Shown one piece after another: positions 14,625 to 21,397 of a stretch of DNA of 39,272 bases (position 1 is its first letter; the number at the start of each line of letters is the position of its first letter). Source of the DNA: Collinsella sp. (lineage in GTDB: Bacteria > Actinomycetota > Coriobacteriia > Coriobacteriales > Coriobacteriaceae); assembly GCA_019419555.1 (NCBI GenBank), contig DXZR01000017.1, forward strand, positions 1 to 39,272, in the 5' to 3' direction. The position numbers and the translations under genes are program-made. The notes under the pieces were generated by a model, which saw only the letters and a program-made list of their open reading frames with translations, did no database searches and had not been told where the DNA came from.

Positions 14625-15760
14625 AAAGGCTTTCGCTGCAATGGCGCATAACGATTATGACGGCACTGCTCACGTGTGCAGCATGCGTGCTGACAAACTG
14701 CCTGGTCGGCTATACGGGCATGCGCTACATGGATGCTATCGGCAGTGACATCTCGGCCTTTAACGCTGCCGGCGCGGATTCGCCCCAGGTGTTCGACCCA
14801 ACGAAAACGGCCCTCGATGACAAGGTCACAATCGTCGTAAGCGACGCACAGGAGTCTTTTGGCACGACAGCCTGGTACATCACGGCTGGAGTCACACTCC
14901 TTGGCGGCGCGCTGGCATACTTTGTGAGCGGTCGTGCGCTCAAACCGCTACGGGCTTTTGCAGCCCAGGTTGAGCGTGTGCAGCCTGACAACCTAAGCGA
15001 AATCAGACTCAGTGAAGATGTGCCCACCGAGCTGCAGCGATGCAGCGCCTCTTTCAACGACATGATCTCCCGTCTTGGCGAAGGGTTCTCTGCACAGCGT
15101 CAGTTTACCGGCAACGCCGCACACGAGCTGCGCACCCCGCTCGCCCTTATGCAAGCACAGATTGAACTATTCATCTCCGAGCACTCCGGTCTGCAACCCG
15201 AAACAGCCGAGCTGCTCGGCCTGCTACAAGAACAAACCGAGCGCATGTCTCGAATGACCAAGGTATTGCTCGAGATGAGTGAGCTCCGCAGCGTTCCTTG
15301 CGAGGACGATGTTGAACTCGGCCCCCTGTCCGAAGAGGTCCTCACCGACCTTGCGCCACTTGCCGAAAATAAGGGCATAGCCCTCAATTGTGCTGGAGAC
15401 GCTTTAGTAATCGGAAGTGATACGCTCCTCTACCGGCTGGTGTTTAATCTGGTCGAAAACGCCATCCGTTACAGCCGCTCCGGCTCGACTGTCAACGTCT
15501 CCATCTGCGACAACGACAGCCACGTGATCCTGCGAGTCAAAGATGAGGGCCCGGGAATACCCAAGCAGTACCGAGAGAGCATCTTCCAGCCGTTCTTTCG
15601 TCTAGACAAATCCCGCAGCAGGGCATATGGCGGCGCAGGGCTCGGACTAGCGCTCGTTTGGGAGATTGCAGCGCTTCACGGTGGCACGGTAGAGGTCGAA
15701 GAAAGTTCCGAGAACGGGACCGTGATGCTCGTGACCCTCTCAAAGGGGGCCACCACGTGA
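14621..15760 (+). CDS. Sensor histidine kinase
   Basis: This protein has 379 residues. A membrane helix (about 9-31), an extracytoplasmic loop of roughly 55 residues and a second helix (about 88-104) are followed by a HAMP-like linker. The dimerisation domain carries the phosphorylated His168 in NAAHELRTPLAL. The ATPase domain shows the N box NLVENAIRYS, DEGPGIP and GAGLGLALV. The short sensor loop has one internal cysteine-free stretch and no recognised ligand domain. It starts inside the regulator stop codon. The signal is unknown; envelope redox state would fit the neighbouring operon. Confidence 0.93.
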   Translation: MKRLSLQWRITIMTALLTCAACVLTNCLVGYTGMRYMDAIGSDISAFNAAGADSPQVFDPTKTALDDKVTIVVSDAQESFGTTAWYITAGVTLLGGALAYFVSGRALKPLRAFAAQVERVQPDNLSEIRLSEDVPTELQRCSASFNDMISRLGEGFSAQRQFTGNAAHELRTPLALMQAQIELFISEHSGLQPETAELLGLLQEQTERMSRMTKVLLEMSELRSVPCEDDVELGPLSEEVLTDLAPLAENKGIALNCAGDALVIGSDTLLYRLVFNLVENAIRYSRSGSTVNVSICDNDSHVILRVKDEGPGIPKQYRESIFQPFFRLDKSRSRAYGGAGLGLALVWEIAALHGGTVEVEESSENGTVMLVTLSKGATT

Positions 15761-15769
15761 TCCGACTGT

Positions 15770-16262
15770 CCAGGAATCCCACTCGACATTGTGAAACGCG
15801 TCCCAAAACTTGGACATGAGAAATGGGAGAGAGTTCGCATCTATGCCGAGGACGAAGTCCTGGCGGGGATTCAGGATGCGCAGAGGAAGCTTGCGGCAGA
15901 AAACCCCGACAGAGTCGTGACCGTCGGCGGCAACTGTATGGTGTCGCCTGCCCTCTTCGATTACCTGCACGGGAAATACGAGAACGTTGGAATCGTCTGG
16001 ATCTATGCGCATCCGGATGTATCCACGCTGAATGATGGCTACCCCAACGCTCACGCCATGGTACTTGGCAGCCTTTTGGAACAGGGTGCACCGCAACTCG
16101 TTTCGCGGATGCGGCATCCGGTGTTTAAGCCGAGCGATGTCCTGCATGTCGGGCTACAGCAGCTCCACGACTATCAGGAGGTTTGCTTAAACAAGCATAG
16201 GTGTTGCGGTTTTAGCCGATGTCCTCATGGAGGAAAACGACATGCTGGGTCTGTCTGATTAA
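15770..16262 (+). pseudogene. Frameshifted remnant of an arginase-family enzyme
   Basis: Frame one reads from about 15770 to 16195 and frame two from about 16197 to the TAA at 16262. The first part has the order seen in arginase/agmatinase/formiminoglutamase proteins: RVVTVGGNCMV (usually GGDHS), VGIVWIYAHPDVST (usually DAHxD) and NAHAMVLGSLL (usually H-G-M-P-L). Then LHVGLQQLHDYQEV is followed, after the shift, by IGVAVLADVLMEE. The metal-binding Asp of the first motif is Tyr and the Asp-His of GGDH are Asn-Cys, so even without the shift it would not bind manganese normally. No proper start is present; it begins ten bases after the kinase stop. The frameshift, lost ligands and missing C-terminus make it a clear relic. 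Confidence 0.75.
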
Positions 16263-16264
16263 AG

Positions 16265-16533
16265 TCCAACAGTTTCCATGAGGCATCTAGCGCGGTAAAA
16301 GCTAAAGACCCGGGAGACCCCAAACTGTCAACCATCTTTACGGGTGCAAGGGAAACGGGCAAGACAGCCCCCTCTCGCTCCTATCCGAAACGGCGCTTGA
16401 ACACGGCTGGATTGCAGCGAATGTCTCCGCCATGCCCGGCATGCTCGAAGATATCATCGAGCACACAAAGGAGGCCGCAGGCCGTTACCTCTCGCAGCCC
16501 CATACACGCGTGAGCGGAGTTCAAGTTGGGCAG
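16265..16533 (+). pseudogene. Frameshifted fragment of an AAA+ ATPase (copy 1)
   Basis: The first frame contains KLSTIFTGARETGKTA (16322-16369), a Walker A motif with the glycine-rich loop altered. A shift at about 16370 leads to LSLLSETALEHGWIAANVSA and then MPGMLEDIIEHTKEAAGRYL (from 16432). After GVQVGQ, near 16533, similarity to the second copy stops. The second copy at 31619-32086 shares the MPGMLEDII block and continues further. Both are remnants of one ATP-binding protein family with a C-terminal winged helix, of unknown role. This one has lost its start, frame and C-terminal two thirds. Confidence 0.7.
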
Positions 16534-16787
16534 CGGGGCGGTTTAGCGCGCCAATATAATCAAATCGTGCACTTCCATAGCCTCTCGTCTACGTGGTGTA
16601 CCGTCGTCTCCCCTTTTATCAGAGTTGGGCGATTTTCAGGCACCCGAGCTGAACTCAAATTGAACTCAACGATGCCTTATCGGTCGAGGGCGTCCTAGCG
16701 AGAATATACAGAGGCGCACATTTCGCAGGGAACCTCCCATTCGTTATCATATCGGGATGCTGTCAAGGCAGCGTCAATGCGTTCGAC
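16534..16787. other. Gap with no supported gene
   Basis: After the ATPase fragment loses similarity, this stretch has open frames but no family-like motifs, no clear ribosome site and no obvious repeat. It lies between two scarred regions and is probably decayed coding DNA. Confidence 0.4.
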
Positions 16788-17471
16788 CTACACCTTCTCG
16801 CTTTTCGAGGCCTCGTCTGCAGGACCATCGGAATCGATACGGAATCGATCGGCATACCATTCATCCGAAGCAATCACCTTATGGAGCATCTGGAGATGCA
16901 GGTCGACATAGTGGCAGAACGCCTTGCCGCATTCCACGAGAGGCGCATTGTTTCTCTCGTTGGGCTCGGCTCCAAAATTAAACTCGACCGCATAGCCCTC
17001 CCCAGGCACACCCATGCTCGGCAGAATATCAATGGAGAAGTGGACGAATCCAGACGTCACCTTGTATACATCTTTTACCTTTGGATCGAACTTCTCGAGT
17101 AAGTCTTGAAGTCTTCCATCGGACATCTTCTCACCCGAGAAATCTTTCAGCTTGTTCACAGGCACACCTTGAAACGCCTGCTTGAGAAAGTCATCCTGGT
17201 CTTCGGCGGCGAACAATGCGAATGTCCGCAGGCAGACTCCAACCTGTGCGCGGAGAAGCTGGGCGACGCAAACAAGATTCCTCGACCCGAGCATGGAGAT
17301 GAATCCGTCTATCAGTCTCATCGCATACTCAGAGGAGGATGCCAGATATAGATCCCATTGGGTAAAGTCGCCGTTCATAAAGGGAATCACTGCATTGCGC
17401 TCGGCGACTCTCAAGGCACTCAGGCTTTGTTCTATTTTCTCAGCTTCTTGTTTGAGCTGTTCGCTATCCAA
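16788..17471 (-). CDS. Uncharacterised helical protein
   Basis: This 227-residue protein starts at a TTG at 17471, with GGGGG about six bases upstream; a start slightly downstream is possible. It has no signal peptide or membrane helix. It begins with a coiled-coil-like segment (EQLKQEAEKIEQSLSALRVAERNAV). A helical region follows with RLIDGFISMLGSRNLVCVAQLLRAQVGVCLRTFALFA, then KDVYKVTSGFVHFSIDIL. The order of a long buried helix pair and a late S-x-x-V-H motif is reminiscent of DUF5677/HEPN-like proteins found in defence and accessory loci, but I do not recognise it with confidence. Codon use and GC look somewhat lower than in the surrounding genes. Confidence 0.6.
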   Translation of the reverse strand: MDSEQLKQEAEKIEQSLSALRVAERNAVIPFMNGDFTQWDLYLASSSEYAMRLIDGFISMLGSRNLVCVAQLLRAQVGVCLRTFALFAAEDQDDFLKQAFQGVPVNKLKDFSGEKMSDGRLQDLLEKFDPKVKDVYKVTSGFVHFSIDILPSMGVPGEGYAVEFNFGAEPNERNNAPLVECGKAFCHYVDLHLQMLHKVIASDEWYADRFRIDSDGPADEASKSEKV

Positions 17472-17569
17472 AATGCCCCCAAATGCCGGCTTCTCAACAA
17501 ATCAGAAAAAGCATTGGCTATACTGATGCGGACAGTTCCGGGAGGGGTGCAAGAGACGGAAGGGCCGTA

Positions 17570-18019
17570 ATGGGTGAGAAGGGCGAGCGGCCGGAGCGGG
17601 TGTTCCCCGGCAGGACAGACCCGTGGTTCATAGCGGCCATGGTGATTGTGGCGGGCGGTTTATCCGCGGCGTGTATCGCGTGTTTCCTGAGCTCGAGTCC
17701 CGCGCTCCTATGGGGCTGGCTCGCGCTGCTGCCCATCCCGGCCCTCGTGGCCCTGGCTGCCCTTCCCGTCCGCAGCAATCGCCTCGAGCTCTACGGCGAC
17801 CGCCTCGTCGTCGTGTACGCTGGGACGCGTTCGGTGATACCCTACGCCCACGTGCGGGGCGTCCGGCGCACCAGGACGCTCTGGGCGGGGACGGCCAACT
17901 CGCTCGACCGCGTCTACATCGAGGCGCCCTACGACGGCGACGCCATCGTCTCGGTCAGAGACAACGACGCCCTCGTGGCGGAGCTGGGGCGCAGGTGCGG
18001 CCTTGGGCCCGGCGCCTGA
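17570..18019 (+). CDS. Small membrane protein with PH-like domain
   Basis: This 149-residue protein starts at the ATG at 17570, preceded by GGAAGGGCC. Two adjacent hydrophobic helices (about 20-40 and 44-66) are followed by a cytoplasmic part: NRLELYGDRLVVVYAGTRSVIPYAHVRGVRR, then VYIEAPYDGDAIVSVRDNDALVAEL. This is the layout of bacterial PH-domain membrane proteins, in which a helical pair precedes a pleckstrin-like beta barrel. Function is unknown. The next reading frame begins 20 bases downstream, so it may once have headed a small operon. Confidence 0.7.
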   Translation: MGEKGERPERVFPGRTDPWFIAAMVIVAGGLSAACIACFLSSSPALLWGWLALLPIPALVALAALPVRSNRLELYGDRLVVVYAGTRSVIPYAHVRGVRRTRTLWAGTANSLDRVYIEAPYDGDAIVSVRDNDALVAELGRRCGLGPGA

Positions 18020-18039
18020 CGCCCCGAAAGGAAGAGAGG

Positions 18040-18133
18040 ATGGACGTCCCGCACTGGCCCTACTGGAGGAAGTATTCCCTCGGCGGCACACAGGTCTGGT
18101 ACGCGGACTGGGGCGACTGCCCCTTCGACACTG
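18040..18133 (+). pseudogene. Start of a gene cut off by an IS remnant
   Basis: An ATG at 18040 follows GGAAGAGAGG and gives MDVPHWPYWRKYSLGGTQVW and about a dozen more residues. The frame then runs into the transposase tail at 18134 and stops at 18153. The composition (many Trp and Tyr, no gaps) looks like real protein, but I do not recognise the family. It followed the PH-like gene closely and was probably co-transcribed with it. Confidence 0.5.
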
Positions 18134-18181
18134 GTCTACATGAGCCCAGTTGAGTTCAGGAACGCAGGGCTGTCCCTGTAA
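18134..18181 (+). mobile_element. C-terminal tail of an IS3-family transposase
   Basis: GTC TAC ATG AGC CCA begins a frame reading VYMSPVEFRNAGLSL and stopping at TAA (18179-18181). Y-M-S-P-x-E-F-R shortly before the stop is the usual end of IS3-family (IS150/IS2-like) transposases. Only these 15 residues are left. Truncated genes on both sides point at it, so the insertion probably caused or accompanied the deletions. No complete terminal inverted repeat is visible. Confidence 0.65.
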
Positions 18182-18189
18182 AAAAATGT

Positions 18190-18507
18190 TTAAGCAACCG
18201 TTGCAAATCCATTCTCCCGCGCAGAGAGCCCCGGGTAGGCCGAGCTCGCGTCGGGCATGTAGCCCATACGCCTCCGGGCGGCGGCAAGCCCGCGCCCGCC
18301 GCGCTCGCCGAACAGCTCAACCGAGCCCGAGCTGGGGCTGGCGGTGCCAGTGACGATACAGATGAGCGTTGACTTCCCGGCGCCGTTTTCGCCGATGAGC
18401 CCGTAGACGCGCCCCGCCTCGAGGGCGAGGTCGATGGGGCCGAGGACGGTCCTCCCGCGGTACGCCTTCGTGACCCCGTGAAGGCGGAGGGGCATGGCTG
18501 TCGTCAT
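18190..18507 (-). pseudogene. Truncated ABC-transporter ATPase
   Basis: This is a 105-residue N-terminal fragment starting at the ATG at 18507 with AAAGGA upstream. It has LRLHGVTKAYRGRTVLGPID, the Walker A GENGAGKST and an intact loop as far as SAYPGLSARENG, then ends FATVA at a stop. The signature motif and Walker B are missing, so it cannot hydrolyse ATP. The break lies at the IS3 remnant. It follows a PadR/DUF1700/membrane gene set and was probably the fourth gene of that operon. Confidence 0.8.
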
Positions 18508-18669
18508 TGCGTTCCTTTCTCCTCGGATGGATTTTGGGTATGCGTCATGGGCCCCCGCGCGGGACGGGGAGCGAATCGACGCAGGCTCGAGGCCGGTTGG
18601 GTTGGGGTTGAGGTCCGGGTTCCACAGGCTTGCACAGCCCGACGGACGGGGCGTCCGGGCACGCTATGC

Positions 18670-18951
18670 TTAGGGAGCAGTGGGCGCCTCCGGGGCAGCA
18701 GGGGACTCGGACGCGGTGATGCCGGAGGTGTCGACCTCGCCGATTCCGGCGAGCTGCTCGATGAGGGGGAGGCCCGTCGGGTCGTCCACCTCGACGCCGC
18801 CGAGCACGATGGTGCTGTCGCGCGTGTCGATTTGGGTTGTGAACACGGCCGGGTCGAAACCCGAAGCGATAAAGCCAATGCCCGCGAGGACAACACCCGC
18901 GGCAACGAGCCCGCCCGCCACGGCGAGGTAGATCTTCTTCACGCTGGTCAT
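18670..18951 (-). CDS. Small single-helix membrane protein
   Basis: This 93-residue protein starts at the ATG at 18951, eight bases after AAGGAG; the GTG at 18960 overlaps that site. A positively charged start (MTSVKKIYLA) and one long hydrophobic helix (about 8-31) are followed by a hydrophilic outer part with VFTTQIDTRDSTIVLGGVEV and a Pro/Ala/Glu-rich tail. PadR-DUF1700 operons often carry a DUF4097-type membrane protein as third gene; this may be a very short relative, but no repeat of that domain is visible. The 160-base gap downstream holds no feature that I can support. Confidence 0.65.
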   Translation of the reverse strand: MTSVKKIYLAVAGGLVAAGVVLAGIGFIASGFDPAVFTTQIDTRDSTIVLGGVEVDDPTGLPLIEQLAGIGEVDTSGITASESPAAPEAPTAP

Positions 18952-18966
18952 GGTACTCACTCCTTT

Positions 18967-19590
18967 CTACGCCGCGAGATGCGCGGCAGCGCCGCCCTTC
19001 TCGCCCTTACCCTTCCAGAAGGGCGAGGCGGCCTTCCTCGCCCAGAGCGCCGAGAGGCGCGCAATTTGTTTTGAGGCGGCCCAAGCGCCAGCACCAACGA
19101 AGAGCGCCACGCCGACGAGGCCGAGCCCCACGCCCGCCGAGGCGAGGGCGTACGGGAAGTGGCCGATGGTGACGCCGCTTACGGCAAGCAGGAGCTCAAC
19201 TACGCCCACGCCCCCGAGTGCCGCCGCGACGATCCACACGCAGAGCGCCAGCACCCAGATGCAGATATAGAGCGTGACGGCCACGGCGGCGAAGGCGGCG
19301 AGCAGCGGCACCCACACCGGGGAGCCCACGATGGTCAGCACCCACAGCAGCGCGGTGCTGCGCCGGCGCGTCCTCGCGATCGCGCGCGGCACGGCGGGCA
19401 GGTCGTCGAGCGTGGCCTCGGCAACCTCGCCGGGGGCGCCCATGGCGGCCACGGCCTCCTCCTCGCTCATACCGTCCTCCATGCGGTCGGCGATGGCCTC
19501 CGCATAGAACGCCTTGGTCTCCTCCACCTGCTCGGCCGGCAGGCAGGCAAGCAGCTCGCCCAACCGGCCCAGAAACTCATCGCGCGTCAT
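18967..19590 (-). CDS. DUF1700/HAAS-domain membrane protein
   Basis: This 207-residue protein starts at the ATG at 19590, inside the end of the padR gene (14-base overlap). The N-terminus MTRDEFLGRLGELLACLPAE and ETKAFYAEAIADRMEDGMSEEEAVAAMGAPGEVA (about 20-58) are the helical HAAS/DUF1700 signature. Four hydrophobic segments follow from about 85 to 190. Such proteins are usually paired with PadR regulators; the HAAS part is thought to contact the regulator or the membrane partner. The tail is charged (FWKGKGEKGG). Confidence 0.85.
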   Translation of the reverse strand: MTRDEFLGRLGELLACLPAEQVEETKAFYAEAIADRMEDGMSEEEAVAAMGAPGEVAEATLDDLPAVPRAIARTRRRSTALLWVLTIVGSPVWVPLLAAFAAVAVTLYICIWVLALCVWIVAAALGGVGVVELLLAVSGVTIGHFPYALASAGVGLGLVGVALFVGAGAWAASKQIARLSALWARKAASPFWKGKGEKGGAAAHLAA

Positions 19591-19897
19591 GGTGCGCCCC
19601 CTCAACGTATGCGTAAATCTCCCGTACGGACGGCCACTCGGCCAGGAACTCCTCGATGCGCACACGCCCATCGTCCGTGATGCGGTAGTACCGGCGCAGC
19701 CGCCCGTTGTGCTCGGCAGAGCGCGCCGTGATGCACCCGGCCTTCTCCAGGCGCTTGAGCAGCGGGTAGAGCGTCGACTCCGTGAGCCCCATGCTCGCCG
19801 GCACGTCCTTCACGATCTGGTAGCCGTAGGACTCCTCGCCGGAGACGGCCGCGAGCACGCAGGCCTCCAGGAAGCCGCGCTTCATCTGGGCCTCCAT
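19577..19897 (-). CDS. PadR-family transcriptional regulator
   Basis: This 106-residue protein starts at the ATG at 19897, seven bases after AGGAGG. It shows the PadR winged helix: FLEACVLAAVSGEESYGYQIVKDV, TESTLYPLLKRLEKAGCI and RRYYRITDDGR, and a short C-terminal helix for dimerisation. It is the first gene of a coupled operon with DUF1700, the small membrane protein and the broken ABC ATPase. It would normally repress its own promoter, where TATAC repeats lie. Confidence 0.92.
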   Translation of the reverse strand: MEAQMKRGFLEACVLAAVSGEESYGYQIVKDVPASMGLTESTLYPLLKRLEKAGCITARSAEHNGRLRRYYRITDDGRVRIEEFLAEWPSVREIYAYVEGAHHDAR

Positions 19898-19917
19898 CCG
19901 CACACCTCCTCTCGTCA

Positions 19918-19941
19918 TATACTATGCTATACACACTATAC
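19918..19941 (-). promoter_or_regulatory. padR promoter with three TATAC repeats
   Basis: TATAC occurs at 19918-19922, 19928-19932 and 19937-19941, roughly one helical turn apart, just upstream of the padR ribosome site. On the minus strand the same bases give TATAGT/TATAGC -10-like boxes. Overlap of promoter and repeated motif suggests autoregulation. Confidence 0.45.
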
Positions 19942-20237
19942 GATGCAAGGTATTAGACGTCAACTCTCATCGCGAAGATTCTCCGGCCCCTGCGCGCTGC
20001 GAACGTGATGTCGCGGGGCGGTTGGCATTATGCATGAAACGTCAAGTAACGCTCTTTTGATCCACTTCCACTCGGCCCCATATGCCTTGTACAACGCCCC
20101 CTTCGACCTCGGGTTCAAGAGAGCCGCTAGTCTTCCTTTATACGTTCGACATAATCGTAGGCGATACCAACAAATTCCAGTCCCGAGCAACAGAGGTACA
20201 ATTGCTGCTATTGTTGCCAGCTGTTGGGAGATGGAAG
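19942..20237. other. Intergenic stretch before the LuxR-type gene
   Basis: There is no clear gene in these 296 bases. A minus-strand frame around 20030-20140 reads NPRSKGALYKAYGAEWKWIK and could be a gene relic, but it has no start and no recognised family. A TACAAT -10-like box (20197-20202) with TTCCAG (20175-20180) may serve the LuxR-type gene. Confidence 0.35.
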
Positions 20238-21242
20238 ATGGACTGCGATGGCTACCCATGCGTTCCCATGCCGTTGATGTGCACTGCCTTTGTGCCAGGG
20301 CAGATTGACGCTGCGGTTGAAGGCATTTCCGACCCCGATTCACGCACCATCGCCACGGCAGAAGCGCTGTACTTTCGCGGACAGGCCGCCCTCGCTGCCA
20401 AGACGGCGCGCCCCTATCTTGACGCCACCGACCCCGCACTGCGCTATTCCGCATGCTTTATCTGCGGATATGCCAGCCTGTCGCTCAACCGTATCGCCGA
20501 CGCCCGCCGGTGCCTTGCTGGCATCCTCGATACGCCGGCCGACGAGGAATCGCCCGCCATCCACGCTACGCATATCCTGTTCGCCTCGGCCGCGAGTGTC
20601 CTGCTGCACTTGCCTTCCCCGTATTCTGCCGAAGAGTTTTATCCACTTGTGGCGCATCTGCCCGAAGGCCTGCGCCTGTTCGCCAGCTACGTGATGGCGC
20701 ACGCCTTGTACCTGCGCGGCGAATACGGCCGCAGCCTGGGCATGGCGGAAAACGCCCTGATCATGAAACAGGGAAGCTATCCCATCTCGGAGCTGTTCCT
20801 GCACCTGTCAGCTTCCATGGCCTGCATGAGTCTCAAAGACGTCGACGCCGCAAAAACGCACTTCGGAACCGCTTGGAACATTGCGCGTCCCGACGGCCTT
20901 ATCGAGCTCATTGGCGAGCATCACGGCCTTTTACAGGGGCTCATCGAGGCGTGCCTAAAAACGCAATACCCTGACGACTTCGCGCGCATCATCGAGATCA
21001 CGTACCGCTTCAGCTACGGCTGGCGGCGCATCCACAACCCCGATTCGGGCGAGGACGTGGCCGACGATCTAACGACCACGGAATTCACCATGGCCATGCT
21101 CGCCTGTCGTGGGTGGACCAACGCCGAAATCGCACGCCATATGGGAGTATCGCCGGGCACCGTCAAAAACCGCCTATCCGGCGTATACGCAAAGCTTGGC
21201 ATCGGCACACGCGCCGAGCTGGTCGCGCATATGTTACGTTAG
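20238..21242 (+). CDS. LuxR-type HTH transcriptional regulator
   Basis: This 334-residue protein starts at the ATG at 20238, with GGGAG seven bases upstream; the frame stays open further upstream without good starts. Residues 1-250 are helical, with TPR-like stretches (AEALYFRGQAALAAKTARPYL, YVMAHALYLRGEYGRSLGMAENAL). The last 65 residues are a LuxR/NarL helix-turn-helix: LTTTEFTMAMLACRGWTNAEIARHMGVS and TVKNRLSGVYAKLGI. No receiver domain or autoinducer domain is present. It lies 155 bases before the large surface-protein gene, on the same strand, and may control it. Confidence 0.88.
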   Translation: MDCDGYPCVPMPLMCTAFVPGQIDAAVEGISDPDSRTIATAEALYFRGQAALAAKTARPYLDATDPALRYSACFICGYASLSLNRIADARRCLAGILDTPADEESPAIHATHILFASAASVLLHLPSPYSAEEFYPLVAHLPEGLRLFASYVMAHALYLRGEYGRSLGMAENALIMKQGSYPISELFLHLSASMACMSLKDVDAAKTHFGTAWNIARPDGLIELIGEHHGLLQGLIEACLKTQYPDDFARIIEITYRFSYGWRRIHNPDSGEDVADDLTTTEFTMAMLACRGWTNAEIARHMGVSPGTVKNRLSGVYAKLGIGTRAELVAHMLR

Positions 21243-21397
21243 CGACCGGACTGCCAAGCGCATCGAACGCGTTCCGGAACCCGGCGCTTCGCTCGATCAA
21301 TTTGGACATTTTGACCCTTGAACGGCACTACCGCCACGGGGCGCCTTCTCGCAAAATTGGATTATTTCCACCGATATTTGCGGGATGGGAGCCAAAG

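Noticed and set aside
19960..20454. Minus-strand frame containing NPRSKGALYKAYGAEWKWIK
   Set aside because: The segment looks protein-like, but it has no start, no family that I can name, and it overlaps the LuxR-type gene. It is kept only as a possible relic.
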